Assembly: GCF_027706745.1 (NCBI RefSeq)
Contig: NZ_JAQFWP010000010.1
Span: 1-64,000, forward strand
Direction: 5' to 3'
From: Nocardiopsis suaedae
GTDB taxonomy: Bacteria; Actinomycetota; Actinomycetes; Streptosporangiales; Streptosporangiaceae
DNA: 64,000 nt
Every line of letters begins with the position of its first letter. Position 1 is the stretch's first letter. Of this stretch, positions 26,847 to 38,082 are shown piece after piece. A program made the position numbers and the translations under genes. The notes under the pieces are model-generated. The model made no database searches and had not been told where the DNA came from. It saw only the letters and a list, made by a program, of their open reading frames with translations.

Positions 26847-28549
26847 CGCACCTCCCAGTCGCCGGGCAGCACCAGCGGGCCGGCGGCGGGCAGGCCGGCG
26901 CGGGCCGACAGCTCGGCCAGCGGCCCCCAGGCGTCCAGCCGGGTGCGGGCCGCCGCGGAGCGCTCCTCGCTGGACTCGGCGGGGCGCAGCCGCTCCAGGG
27001 CGCCCATGCGCGGGAAGGGGCGCAGCGGCGCGTGCGGCGCCCCGGCCAGTGAGCGGGCCAGCCGCACCGCGGTCTCCAGCCCGCCCAGGGCGTCCACCAG
27101 GCCCCGCTCGTAAGCCTGGGCGCCGGACCACACCCGGCCGCGCGCCAGCCGGTCGACGCGGTCGGCGTCGAGGCCGCGGGCGATGGCCACCTTCCCGGTG
27201 AAGTCGGCGTAGACCGCGTCCAGCAGGGCGTCGACCCGCTCCCACTCGGAGTCGGTGAAGGGGCGGGCGGTGGAGAACATCCCGGCGTGCGGGTCGCTGT
27301 CCACGGTCCCGTACCCGATGCCCAGGCGGTCCATCAGCCCCCGGGCGTCGGGCTTGGCGACGAACACCCCGATGGAGCCGGTGACGGTGCCGGGCTGGGC
27401 GACGATGCGGTCGGCGCCCAGGGAGACGTAGTACCCGCCGGAGGCGGCCACGTCGCCCATGGACACCACCACGGGTTTGCCCGCCTCGCCGGTGAGCCGC
27501 ACCTCGCGGCGGACGGCGTCGGAGGCCGAGTGGGAGCCGCCGGGGCTGTCCACCCGCAGCACCACGGCGCGCACCGAGGAGTCGCGGCGGGCGGCGCGCA
27601 GGGCGGCCGAGACGGTCTCGGCCCCGGCGGTGGTGCGCCCGGTGGGGGAACGGCGGGAGTGGCCGGAGTGGATCTGGCCGTGCATCCCGATCAGCGCGAT
27701 CTGGCCGCGGCCCGGGTGCGGCCCCATCTGCTCGGCGGCGGCCCGGTGCCGGTTGTAGCGGGAGGCGAAGCGCAGCACCGGCTCGGGGCCGCCGTCCTGG
27801 ACGCTCTTCAGCAGGTCGGCGTAGACCTGGTCGCGGTAGGCGAGCCGGTCCACGAGCCCGGCCTCCATCGCCTCGGAGGCGGTGAGCGGGGCGCGGGCGG
27901 CCAGCTCGGCGACGCGTCCGGCCTCCAGGCCGCGGTCGGCGGCGATGCCGGTGCGCACCTGTTCGGAGAGCGACTCCAGCAGCCCCTCGGCGGCCGCGCG
28001 GTGGGCGTCGGTGAAGCCGTGCTCGGTGAAGGTGTTGACGGCGGTCTTGTACTCGTGGCGGGCGGCGGTCTCGGGGCGCACCCCGGCCTTGTCGAAGGCG
28101 CCGCGCAGGAAGAGCGCGTTCAGCGACAGGCCGGTCAGCCCGACGGTGCCGGTGGGCGCCAGGGCGATCTCGCCGAAGGCGGCCGCCAGGTAGTAACCGA
28201 CGGTGCCGGGGCCGAAGTCGCCGATGGACTCGCTCCAGGCCACGGCCGGCTTGCCGGAGGCGCGGAAGTCGGCGACCGCGTCGCGGATCTGCTGCACGGC
28301 GGCCAGCCCGGCGGGGGCGCCGCCGACCTTGGCCAGCACCCCGCCCACGCGGGGGTCGCGGGCGCCGCGGCGCAGGCCCTCCACGATGTCGGTGAGCCGC
28401 TCCCGGCGGCGCGCGAGGACCTGGGCCAGCGGTGGGCCCGGCGGCCCGTCGGTGGTCCCTTCGGTCAGGTCGAGTTCGAGGACCAGCGGTGCGGTGCGCC
28501 TGCGCCGCAGGTCGGCCAGTGGGGCGATGAGGTCGGGAAGGTCCGCCAT
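26843..28549 (-). CDS. sppA: Signal peptide peptidase SppA, two-domain type
   Basis: The 568-residue protein has the tandem-domain arrangement of the 67-kDa SppA type. The N-terminal domain carries the general-base lysine K168 in ARHEYKTAVNTF, and the C-terminal domain the nucleophile S370 in GDVAASGGYY, with SIGVF downstream. It degrades cleaved signal peptides or stress-related membrane fragments. Unlike E. coli SppA no clear N-terminal membrane anchor is present. TACCCT lies 6 nt before the ATG at 28549 on the minus strand, a leaderless-type promoter. It is divergent from a lipoprotein gene and coupled to the flavin reductase gene. Confidence 0.9.
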   Translation of the reverse strand: MADLPDLIAPLADLRRRRTAPLVLELDLTEGTTDGPPGPPLAQVLARRRERLTDIVEGLRRGARDPRVGGVLAKVGGAPAGLAAVQQIRDAVADFRASGKPAVAWSESIGDFGPGTVGYYLAAAFGEIALAPTGTVGLTGLSLNALFLRGAFDKAGVRPETAARHEYKTAVNTFTEHGFTDAHRAAAEGLLESLSEQVRTGIAADRGLEAGRVAELAARAPLTASEAMEAGLVDRLAYRDQVYADLLKSVQDGGPEPVLRFASRYNRHRAAAEQMGPHPGRGQIALIGMHGQIHSGHSRRSPTGRTTAGAETVSAALRAARRDSSVRAVVLRVDSPGGSHSASDAVRREVRLTGEAGKPVVVSMGDVAASGGYYVSLGADRIVAQPGTVTGSIGVFVAKPDARGLMDRLGIGYGTVDSDPHAGMFSTARPFTDSEWERVDALLDAVYADFTGKVAIARGLDADRVDRLARGRVWSGAQAYERGLVDALGGLETAVRLARSLAGAPHAPLRPFPRMGALERLRPAESSEERSAAARTRLDAWGPLAELSARAGLPAAGPLVLPGDWEVR

Positions 28550-28630
28550 GCCCACAGGGTAGTGGCGGTCGGCTATCGTCGGAGGGCCGATCCGGGGCGG
28601 ATGCGGCACCGGTTGTCGAGGAAGGGACCG

Positions 28631-29368
28631 ATGTCCGAGGCGTTGGGGCTCAAGGCGGTGGCGGCCGCGGGGCTGCTCCTGCTCGCCGCCGGGTGCGGCG
28701 GCGGTGGCGACGGCGACGATGGCGGTGACGGCGCGGGCGGGGCCCCGTCGGTCGAGGGCGCCTACACGGACGCGCTCCCGGCGGCGTCCGCCTCCCTGTC
28801 CGGGACGTCCTTCGAGGGCGTGGCGATCGGCATGCCCGAGGGGTGGTCGCGCTCCGACGGGAACGGGCGCATGTGCATGGACCCGCCGGAGGGCGAGCGG
28901 TGCGGCTACGGGTCGGTGCAGCTGTACCCGAAGGCCGCCGAGCGCCACGGCGGGGACTGGCCCGCCAAGGGCACCGCGTACAACGAGAACGACGGGTGGC
29001 GCGGCGGGGACGCGTCCTGCCGGGCCCCGGGGGCCGAGGGCCAGAAGCCCGGCGGTGCCGAGCTGACCGTCGGCCCGCCGGAGGTGACCGAGCACGCCGA
29101 CGGGCTCCGGTCGCACCACCGGGTCTGGGAGGTGGAGTGCGACGGCGGCGCCTCGTTCGAGGTGCGCATGTGGTTCCTGCCGGACAGCGACGTGATGGTG
29201 TACGTGCCGTCGGTGGACCCGGCCTATGGGCCCGTGTACGACCAGGTGGCCGCGTCGATGGACGTCACCGAGTACAAGAAGGCCCGGGCTGAGGAGCAGA
29301 AGAAGGAGCAGGAGAAGAAGGAGCAGAAGGAGAAGGACGAGAAGAAGGAGGAGAAGAAGGACGACTGA
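28631..29368 (+). CDS. Lipoprotein with Lys/Glu-rich C-terminal tail
   Basis: The 245-residue protein starts with a lipoprotein signal peptide ending at LLAAGC (Cys22), followed by a Gly/Asp linker. The body (about 40-215) is a compact domain with several cysteines (MCMDPPEGERC, ASCRAPG, EVECDGG) that may form disulfides outside the cell. The last 25-30 residues are almost only Lys, Glu, Gln and Asp. GAGGAAGGG precedes the ATG. I do not recognise the domain; it resembles general actinobacterial exported hypothetical proteins. Its last 104 bp are antisense to the 3' end of the DUF418 gene. Confidence 0.8.
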   Translation: MSEALGLKAVAAAGLLLLAAGCGGGGDGDDGGDGAGGAPSVEGAYTDALPAASASLSGTSFEGVAIGMPEGWSRSDGNGRMCMDPPEGERCGYGSVQLYPKAAERHGGDWPAKGTAYNENDGWRGGDASCRAPGAEGQKPGGAELTVGPPEVTEHADGLRSHHRVWEVECDGGASFEVRMWFLPDSDVMVYVPSVDPAYGPVYDQVAASMDVTEYKKARAEEQKKEQEKKEQKEKDEKKEEKKDD

Positions 29369-30353
29369 CCCGGAGGGGGACCGCCTCCCACCAGGTGGCG
29401 CACCGCCAGGCCCACTCCAGGGGGCCGTAGCGGAAGGCGCGCAGCCACAGGGAGGAGAACACCCACTGGGCGGCGAGCACGCCGGCCGCCAGTGCGAACA
29501 GGGCGCCCCACATGAAGCCGGAGCGGAAGTCCAGCAGGGCCCCGGCGGCGAGCACGGCCACCGTCGCGGTCACGTAGTTGGTCAGCGCCATGCGGCCGAG
29601 CGGGGCGAAGACGGCGCGCAGGGCCCCGGCGAGCGGGGTGCGCATCAGCAGGGCCAGGCCGCTGACGTAGGCCGTGGCCATGAGCAGCCCGGCCACCGCG
29701 CTGGAGGCGGCGAAGCCGGAGTTCTCGACCTCTCCGTACTGCCACAGCGCCGCCGGGACCGCCGCGGCGGCGGACAGGGCGAAGGCCAGGGCGGTCCACC
29801 CGGTCAGCCGGTCGAGGCGCTGGGGGACCCGGTACCGGGCCGTGGCCAGGCCCAGCAGGAACAGGCCCGGGATGAGCAGCGTCCCGCCGTGGCCGAGGGC
29901 GGCGGGGACGGCGGTCCCGGCGGCGCCCAGGGCCAGCACCGCCCAGGAGGGCAGGTAGCTCGCGGGCAGCAGGACCGCGATCCCGAAGACCGCGTAGGGG
30001 GTCAGCGCCTCCCCGGGCTGCAGCACCTGGTGGGCCAGGCCCAGCAGGCCCAGGGCGGCCAGGCGCCGCACCAGGAGCAGCCGGGGCCGCGGGTGCCGCC
30101 GCCCGGCCGACTCCAGGAAGATCGCGAACCCGATCCCGAACAGGAACGAGAAGACCGGGAAGAACCGCTCGGCGACGAGCAGGTCCAGCCACACCTCGGG
30201 GGCGGCCGCGGGCAGCCCCTGGCCGGGCGGCAGCGCTTCCAGCACGTCGGCGCCCATCTGCGTGATGGGGCCGATGTTGACCGTCAGGATCCCGCACAGG
30301 GCGAACCCGCGGACCACGTCCAAGGCGTCGATGCGCCGACCCGGCTCGGCCAC
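29265..30353 (-). CDS. DUF418-family membrane protein
   Basis: The 362-residue protein has RIDALDVVRGFALCGILTVN at the N-terminus, FFPVFSFLFGIGFAIFLE, MALTNYVTATV and the ending LEWAWRCATWWEAVPLR, all typical of the DUF418 (YeiB-like) family with about eight membrane helices. After the usual family end the frame runs on for about 32 Ser/Pro-rich residues, which are read antisense to the Lys/Glu-rich tail of the lipoprotein gene. GTG at 30353 has GAGGAGAG in front. The substrate or role of this family is unclear; transport or acyl transfer has been proposed for relatives. Confidence 0.85.
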   Translation of the reverse strand: MAEPGRRIDALDVVRGFALCGILTVNIGPITQMGADVLEALPPGQGLPAAAPEVWLDLLVAERFFPVFSFLFGIGFAIFLESAGRRHPRPRLLLVRRLAALGLLGLAHQVLQPGEALTPYAVFGIAVLLPASYLPSWAVLALGAAGTAVPAALGHGGTLLIPGLFLLGLATARYRVPQRLDRLTGWTALAFALSAAAAVPAALWQYGEVENSGFAASSAVAGLLMATAYVSGLALLMRTPLAGALRAVFAPLGRMALTNYVTATVAVLAAGALLDFRSGFMWGALFALAAGVLAAQWVFSSLWLRAFRYGPLEWAWRCATWWEAVPLRVSRPSSPPSSRPSPSAPSSPAPSSAPQPGPSCTR

Positions 30354-30454
30354 GGCGCTCTCCTCTCGTCGTACTTCTCGACCAGGGAGAACGTACGCGG
30401 CGCGGCGCGGGCGGCGGATCGGCCGACCGGCCGGATCCGGTCTCGTCCTTTCGG

Positions 30455-32644
30455 CTACCCCCGCCGGGTGGGCCCATCCGGTTCGAGCCACAGCACGCCC
30501 AGCGGCGGCAGGTCGAGCACCGCGGAGGCGGGCAGGCCGTGCGCGGGCCGGGCGGAGGCCTCCACCCGGGTGCGGCCGCCGCGGAACCCGCTGCCGCCGA
30601 ACCGGGCGTCGTCGGTGTCCAGCAGCACCTGCCAGCCGCCCGGCTCGGGCAGCCCGACGCGGCGGCCCTCGTGCGGGACGGCCGCGAAGTTCACCAGGCA
30701 GGCCAGCGGCCGCCCGCCGTCGTCGAAGCGCAGGAAGGCCAGGGTGTTGCCGTCGGCGTCGCCGCCGTCGATCCACCGGAAGCCCTCGGGTTCGCAGTCG
30801 CGCGACCACAGGGCCGGGCGCCCCCGGTAGAGCCCGTTGAGCTCGTCCACCAGGGACTGCACGCCCCGGTGGAAGCCGTGGTCGAGCAGCCACCACTGCA
30901 CCCCGGCCTCGTGCGACCACTCCTCGCCCTGGCCGATCTCCCCGCCCATGAACAGCAGCTTCTTGCCGGGGTGGGCCCACATGTAGGCGTACAGGGCGCG
31001 CAGCCCGGCGAACCGGCGCCACTCGTCCCCGGGCTGCTTGTACAGCAGGGACGCCTTGCCGTGCACGACCTCGTCGTGGGAGAGCGGCAGGATGTAGTTC
31101 TCGCTGTAGGCGTAGATCATCGAGAAGGTGATCTCGCCGTGGTGGTGGGCGCGGTGCACCGGGTCGCGCTTGAGGTACTCCAGGGTGTCGTGCATCCAGC
31201 CCATGTTCCACTTGAAGCCGAACCCCAGGCCGCCGTGGTGGACGGGGCGGGTCACCCCGGGCCAGGCGGTGGACTCCTCGGCGGCCATGATGATGCCGGG
31301 GTTGCGCCGGTGGCAGACGGTGTTGAGCTCGCGCAGGAACTCCAGCGCCTCCAGGTTCTCCCGGCCGCCGAAGGCGTTGGGCTCCCATTCGCCCGAGTCG
31401 CGGGAGTAGTCCAGGTAGACCATCGAGGCCACGGCGTCCACCCGCAGCCCGTCGATGTGGAACTCCTCCAGCCAGAACAGGGCGTTGGCGATGAGGAAGT
31501 TGCGCACCTCGGTGCGGCCGTAGTCGAACACGAGGCTGCCCCAGTCGGGGTGCTCGCCGCGGCGCGGGTCGGGGTGCTCGTAGGTGGGCGAGCCGTCGAA
31601 CCGGGCCAGCGCCCAGGCGTCCTTGGGGAAGTGCGCGGGCACCCAGTCCAGCAGCACCCCGATCCCGGCCCGGTGCAGCTCGTCGACGAGGTACCGGAAC
31701 CCGTCGGGGGAGCCCAGACGGGAGGTGGGGGCGTAGTAGGAGGTGACCTGGTAGCCCCAGGAGCCGCCGAAGGGGTGCTCGGCCACGGGCAGGAACTCCA
31801 CGTGGGTGAAGCCGCGGGCGCGCACGTGCCCGACGAGCTCGGCGGCGAGCTCGGTGTAGCCCAGGCCGGGGCGCCAGGAGGGCAGGTGCACCTCGTAGAC
31901 GCTCATCGGCTCGCGGGTGTGGTCGCGGGCCTTGCGCTCGTTCATCCAGGCGTCGTCGGCCCAGGTGTGCGCGGAGGCGTGCACGATGGAGGCGGTCTCG
32001 GGCGGGTGCTGGGCGGCGAATGCCATCGGGTCGGCCTTGTCGCGGACGCCGCCGTCGCGGCCGTGCACCCGGAACTTGTACAGCGCGCCGGGGCCCAGCC
32101 CGGGGACGAACAGCTCCCACACCCCGCTGGAGCCCAGCGAGCGCATCGGGTGGGCGGTGCCGTCCCAGTGGTTGAAGTCGCCGATGAGCTGCACCCCCTG
32201 GGCGCCGGGCGCCCAGACGGCGAAGGCGGTGCCGTCGGGGCCGGGGTGGGCGCCCAGCGCCCGCCACAGCTCCTCGTGCCGCCCCTCGGAGATGAGGTGC
32301 AGGTCCAGGTCGCCGAGCGCGGGCGGGTGCCGGTAGGGGTCGTCGGCGACGGTCTCGGGGCCGCCGGGGGCGTAGGTGCAGGCGATGCGGTAGTCGGGCG
32401 GTGCGCCGGGCCCAGGGGTGGGCAGCGCGGCGGCGGGCGCCTCGGCGGTGAACACGCCGCCGTGGGCGTGCTCCATGGGCACCCGGGAGCCGTCCGGCAG
32501 GACGGCGTGCACGGTGCGGGCGAGCGGGCGCAGCGCCCGCAGCGCCACGTTCCCGGCGCCGTCGGGGTGGGCGCCCAGCAGGGCGTGCGGGTCGTGGTGG
32601 CGGCCGGCGGTCAGCCGGTCGACCTCGGCGGGGTCGGGTGTCAA
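30455..32644 (-). CDS. glgB: 1,4-alpha-glucan branching enzyme
   Basis: The 729-residue GH13 enzyme makes alpha-1,6 branches in alpha-glucan. It has an N-terminal carbohydrate-binding part, [20 protein letters not shown], the (beta/alpha)8 barrel with [12 protein letters not shown] (nucleophile Asp), MAAEES (acid/base Glu) and [10 protein letters not shown] (third Asp). The start is TTG at 32644, with GAGGAG 5 nt before it; there is no closer ATG or GTG. It is the last gene of the glgE-treS-mak-glgB operon and follows mak by 9 bp. GlgB branches the glucan made by GlgE from maltose 1-phosphate. Confidence 0.95.
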   Translation of the reverse strand: MTPDPAEVDRLTAGRHHDPHALLGAHPDGAGNVALRALRPLARTVHAVLPDGSRVPMEHAHGGVFTAEAPAAALPTPGPGAPPDYRIACTYAPGGPETVADDPYRHPPALGDLDLHLISEGRHEELWRALGAHPGPDGTAFAVWAPGAQGVQLIGDFNHWDGTAHPMRSLGSSGVWELFVPGLGPGALYKFRVHGRDGGVRDKADPMAFAAQHPPETASIVHASAHTWADDAWMNERKARDHTREPMSVYEVHLPSWRPGLGYTELAAELVGHVRARGFTHVEFLPVAEHPFGGSWGYQVTSYYAPTSRLGSPDGFRYLVDELHRAGIGVLLDWVPAHFPKDAWALARFDGSPTYEHPDPRRGEHPDWGSLVFDYGRTEVRNFLIANALFWLEEFHIDGLRVDAVASMVYLDYSRDSGEWEPNAFGGRENLEALEFLRELNTVCHRRNPGIIMAAEESTAWPGVTRPVHHGGLGFGFKWNMGWMHDTLEYLKRDPVHRAHHHGEITFSMIYAYSENYILPLSHDEVVHGKASLLYKQPGDEWRRFAGLRALYAYMWAHPGKKLLFMGGEIGQGEEWSHEAGVQWWLLDHGFHRGVQSLVDELNGLYRGRPALWSRDCEPEGFRWIDGGDADGNTLAFLRFDDGGRPLACLVNFAAVPHEGRRVGLPEPGGWQVLLDTDDARFGGSGFRGGRTRVEASARPAHGLPASAVLDLPPLGVLWLEPDGPTRRG

Positions 32645-32653
32645 TGGGGCTCC

Positions 32654-34035
32654 TCAGGCGTGGGCGAGCGCGGCGATGGAGTCCAGCGGGACGCGCAGCC
32701 AGGTGGGGCGGTGGTGGGCCTCGTAGAGCACCTCGTACACCGCCTTGTCGTACTCGAAGGCGCGCAGCGCCGTCAGGTGCTTGTCCGGGTCGGTGCCGCC
32801 TCCCGCGGCGTACCCGGCGCAGAACGCCTCCCGGTTCCGGTCGGCCCAGGCGCGGGCCGCCGGGGCCAGCAGGTCCTCCTCGGCGCTGCCGATGAGCTGG
32901 TGGCGGGCGGCGTAGTCGAACGAGCGGAGCATCCCGGCCACGTCGCGCAGCGGGCTGGAGGGGCGGCGCCGCTCGGCCACCGGCACGGCGGGCTCGCCCT
33001 CGAAGTCCAGCAGCACCCACCCGGCGTCGGTGCGCACCACCTGGCCCAGGTGGTAGTCGCCGTGCACGCGCTGCACGGGCAGCGGGTCCGGGGCGCGGGC
33101 GAAGTCGTCGAAGGCGCTGCGCAGCACCCCGGCGTAGGGGGCCAGTTCGGGCACCTGCCCGGTGGCCTCGTCCAGGCGGCGGGCCATGGCGTCGGCCAGG
33201 CCCCGCAGGCACGACGGGGAGAGCACGTCGGTGGGCAGGGCGCGGGCCAGCGCCCGGTGCACCGCGGCGGTGGCGGCGCCGAGCCGCTCGGCCTCGGCGG
33301 CGAAGTCGCCCCCGGCGTCGGCGGGGCCGGTGCCGGGCGCGGCGTACAGGTCGCGCACGCTGGTGGCGGCCAGCACCCAGCCGTCGGTGGCGCTGCGCAG
33401 GTAGCCCTGGAGCATGGCGACGGTGGTGGGCACGGGCCGGCCGCCGTCCTCGATGTCGGCCTCGATCCACCCGTGCGGCGGGGCCGCGTACGGCGAGCCC
33501 TCCAGGGCGCCGTTGAGCTCCAGGTCGGGGTTGAGGCCGGGCCACAGCCGCCGGAAGGCCTTGAGCACGTAGTCCTCGCCGAAGACGAGGGAGGTGTTGG
33601 ACTGCTCGCCGGTGAGCACGAGGCTGCGCAGCCCGGTGCGCACCGCGTGCCCGGGGCGGGTGCGGAAGCGCACCGGCCCGCGGTCGGCCCCGCGGGCGAT
33701 CAGGTGCAGCAGGCGGCCGGTGAGCTCGGGGTCGTGCAGGGCGTCGTAGGCGGTGCGGCGGGCGCCGCGGACGCGGCACCGGCCGATGGCGCAGTGCTCC
33801 AGCCCGGGGCGGAGCCGGCCGGGCTCGGCGAGGCCGAGCACCACCAGGTAGCGGTCGGTGCCCCGGGGCTGGTCCACCCGCACCACCAGCAGGCGCAGGC
33901 CGGGGCCGTGCGCCCCGGGGTCGCCGCCGCCGACGGGCAGGTCGCGCTCGATGCGCACCGCCTCGACGGGGGCGGCCTTGCCGGCGAACCAGCGCTGCCG
34001 CGGCAGCCAGGCGGCCAGCAGCTCCTCGATCTCCT

Positions 34036-34039
<4 letters not shown>
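32654..34039 (-). CDS. mak: Maltokinase
   Basis: The 461-residue kinase uses ATP to make maltose 1-phosphate, the GlgE donor. It has the N-terminal [11 protein letters not shown] cap region, a protein-kinase-like core with [23 protein letters not shown] (nucleotide-binding lysine, shown here in parts as EQSNTS and VLKAF), the catalytic [12 protein letters not shown] and the metal-binding LLDFEGEP. The C-terminus ends with [10 protein letters not shown], also typical. The ATG at 34039 overlaps the TGA of treS. In some actinomycetes it is fused to treS; here the two are separate. Confidence 0.95.
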
Positions 34040-35741
<1,702 letters not shown>

Positions 35742-35745
<4 letters not shown>

Positions 35746-37694
35746 GGGAGCGGCTCCACCGTCAGAACGTGGGCGGGCTGGACGGCCGGGTCGAGGCGCA
35801 CGTAATTGGCCTGACCCCAGGTGTAGGCCTCGCCGGAGAGCTCGTCGCGTACCGAGAGGCTCGTTTCGGGCGAGAATCCCAAAGTGGGCATGTCGAGCCG
35901 CACCGTCGCCTCGCGGGCGCGGTGCGGGTCGAGGTTCACCACGACGATGACCGTGTCCCCGGCCAGCCGTTTCGAATAGCAGATCAGCTCGGGCTGGTCG
36001 ACATGGTGGAACCGCAGGTTGCGCAGTTCCTGCAATGCCGGGTGGTCGCGCCGCAGACAGTTTAGCCTGCGGATCAGCGGGGAGATCGACATTTCCGCGG
36101 CATCGGCCGCGTCCCAGTCCCGGGGTTTGTACTCGTATTTCTCGGAGTCGAGGTATTCCTCGCTGCCCGGGCGCAGCGGGGTGTTCTCGCAGAGCTCGTA
36201 TCCGGAGTAGATCCCCCACGTGGGCGCGAGGGTGGCGGCCAGCACCGCCCGCGCCTCGAACGCCGGGCGGCCGCCCTCCTGCAGGCAGGCGTGCAGGATG
36301 TCGGGCGTGTTGCAGAAGAGGTTGGGCCGCATGTAGGCGGCGGCCTCCCCGGTGAGGGAGGCGGCGAACTCCTGCAGCTCCTCCTTGCCGGTGCGCCAGG
36401 TGAAGTAGGTGTAGGACTGGTGGAACCCGGCCCGGGCCAGGGCGTGCACGGTGGCCGGGCGGGTGAAGGCCTCGGACAGGAAGACCGCGTCGGGGTCGGT
36501 GGCGGCGACGTCGCCCAGCAGCCGCTCCCAGAACGCCAGCGGCTTGGTGTGCGGGTTGTCCACCCGGAAGATGCGCACCCCGCGGTCCATCCAGAACCGC
36601 ACCACCCGCAGCACCTCGGCGTAGAGGCCCTCGGGGTCGGTGTCGAAGTCCAGCGGGTAGATGTCCTGGTACTTCTTGGGCGGGTTCTCGGCGTAGGCGA
36701 TGGTGCCGTCGGCGCGGTGGGCGAACCACTCGGGGTGCTCGGCCACCCAGGGGTGGTCGGGGGAGCACTGCAGGGCCAGGTCCAGGGCGACCTCGATGCC
36801 GTGCGCGGCGGCCTCGGACACGAAGGCGTCGAAGTCGCGCAGGTCGCCCAGGTCGGGGTGGACGGCGTCGTGCCCGCCCTCGTGGGAGCCGATCGCCCAG
36901 ACCGACCCGGGGTCGCCGGGCGCGGCCGACGGGGCGTTGTTGCGGCCCTTGCGGAAGGTGTGCCCGACGGGGTGGACGGGCGGCAGGTAGACGACGTCGA
37001 AGCCCATGTCGGCGATGGCGGGCAGCCGCTTGGCGGCGGTGCGCAGGGTGCCCGACCGCCACACGCCCTCCTCCTCGTCGAAGGCGGCGCCCTCGGAGCG
37101 GGGGAAGAACTCGTACCAGGAGCCGACCAGGGCGCGCCGCCGGTGCACCTGCAGCGGGAAGCGCTTGGTGCGGGTGAGCGCGTCGCGCAGCGGCTCGGCC
37201 CGCATGATCGCGGCGGCCTCCCCGGCGGCGGCCGCGGCGAGCCGTTCGGCGGCGGGCAGGCAGGCGTCCCGGAGGGTGCGGGCGGCGGCGGCCAGGGCGG
37301 GGCGGCGGGGGACGCGGCGGGCGGCGCGCTCCAGCAGCCGGGCGCCCTCCTCCAGGACGAGCTCGGTGTCCTGGCCGATGGGGATCTTGACGGCGGCCTC
37401 GCGCCGCCAGGTGGTGTAGGGGTCGGCCCAGGCCTCGATCGCGAAGCTCCACCGGCCGGGGGCGTCGGGGCGCAGGCCGGCGGTGTACCGGTCGGTGCCG
37501 GGGGCCTGTTCGGCCATGCGCACGCGGGCGCGGCGGCGCCCGCGCGGGTCGTACAGGACCGCGTGCGCGCCGAGGGCGCCGTGGCCCTCGCGCAGCACGG
37601 TGGCGGCCACCGGCACCGTCTCGTGCTCGGCGGCCTGGGCGGTGCCGTAGGAGAGCACGGGGGCGGGGTCCAGCACTGGAATTCGTCCGATCAC
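35742..37694 (-). CDS. glgE: Maltose-1-phosphate maltosyltransferase
   Basis: The 650-residue GH13_3 enzyme extends alpha-1,4-glucan with maltosyl units. It has an N-terminal beta domain ([12 protein letters not shown]), a helical insert (about 130-190), and the barrel with [43 protein letters not shown] (nucleophile Asp), FLSEAFTRP (acid/base Glu) and [14 protein letters not shown] 37694 was chosen; an upstream in-frame ATG at about 37724 is possible, and neither has a strong ribosome site. It is the first gene of the operon, divergent from glgP across 388 bp that contain a CRP-type site. TreS follows with a GTGA overlap. Confidence 0.95.
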
Positions 37695-38082
37695 GTGTGC
37701 ACCAATTCTTCGCGAGCGGCGCATTTCGCCGCGTGTGGCCGGTGTGACCCCGAGTCGGGCAGCACCCATCACCGGATGAAGGCATGGGACGCCTGGGGTT
37801 TTCGGGGGGAAACGCGGCCGGAACGGTGCCGCGCCCACAGTCCTATCGTCGGTGCGCGGGCGCCCGTGTCCGACAGTCCGGCGGTCCTTATTTTTGTGAT
37901 AGTCGTCACAGTACCGATTCGGAAGTCCCCGGCGATTTCGCCGCGTTTTATTTCCGTGAAATCCGGCATAACGGTCTTCCGTCACCGTGGTAACGGCGCC
38001 ATCGGAAATTCGGCGTGCGAATGCACGTGAAATTGCGCGGCGTCCTGGTGCGCGGGCCGCCGCTGGACTAGCGTGCCGCTGC
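37695..38082. other. Divergent regulatory region between glgE and glgP
   Basis: This 388-bp gap is relatively AT-rich in its centre (37885-37985). It holds a perfect CRP-type palindrome at 37895-37910, and TAGCGT at 38069-38074, 8 nt before the glgP GTG, a likely leaderless -10 element. No gene is seen; an open frame through it has no ribosome site and no family likeness. Confidence 0.6.
37895..37910. promoter_or_regulatory. CRP/FNR-family binding site
   Basis: TGTGATAGTCGTCACA is a perfect TGTGA-N6-TCACA palindrome, the consensus of cAMP receptor proteins including actinobacterial Crp/GlxR. It lies 185 bp from the glgE start and 173 bp from the glgP start, so it could control either or both. 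Confidence 0.75.

Noticed and set aside
29265-33779. Single 1504-codon minus-strand frame spanning DUF418, glgB and part of mak
   Set aside because: Only the last 362 codons (DUF418 protein) resemble a protein family; the rest is an off-frame shadow of glgB and mak, Arg/Pro/Ala-rich.
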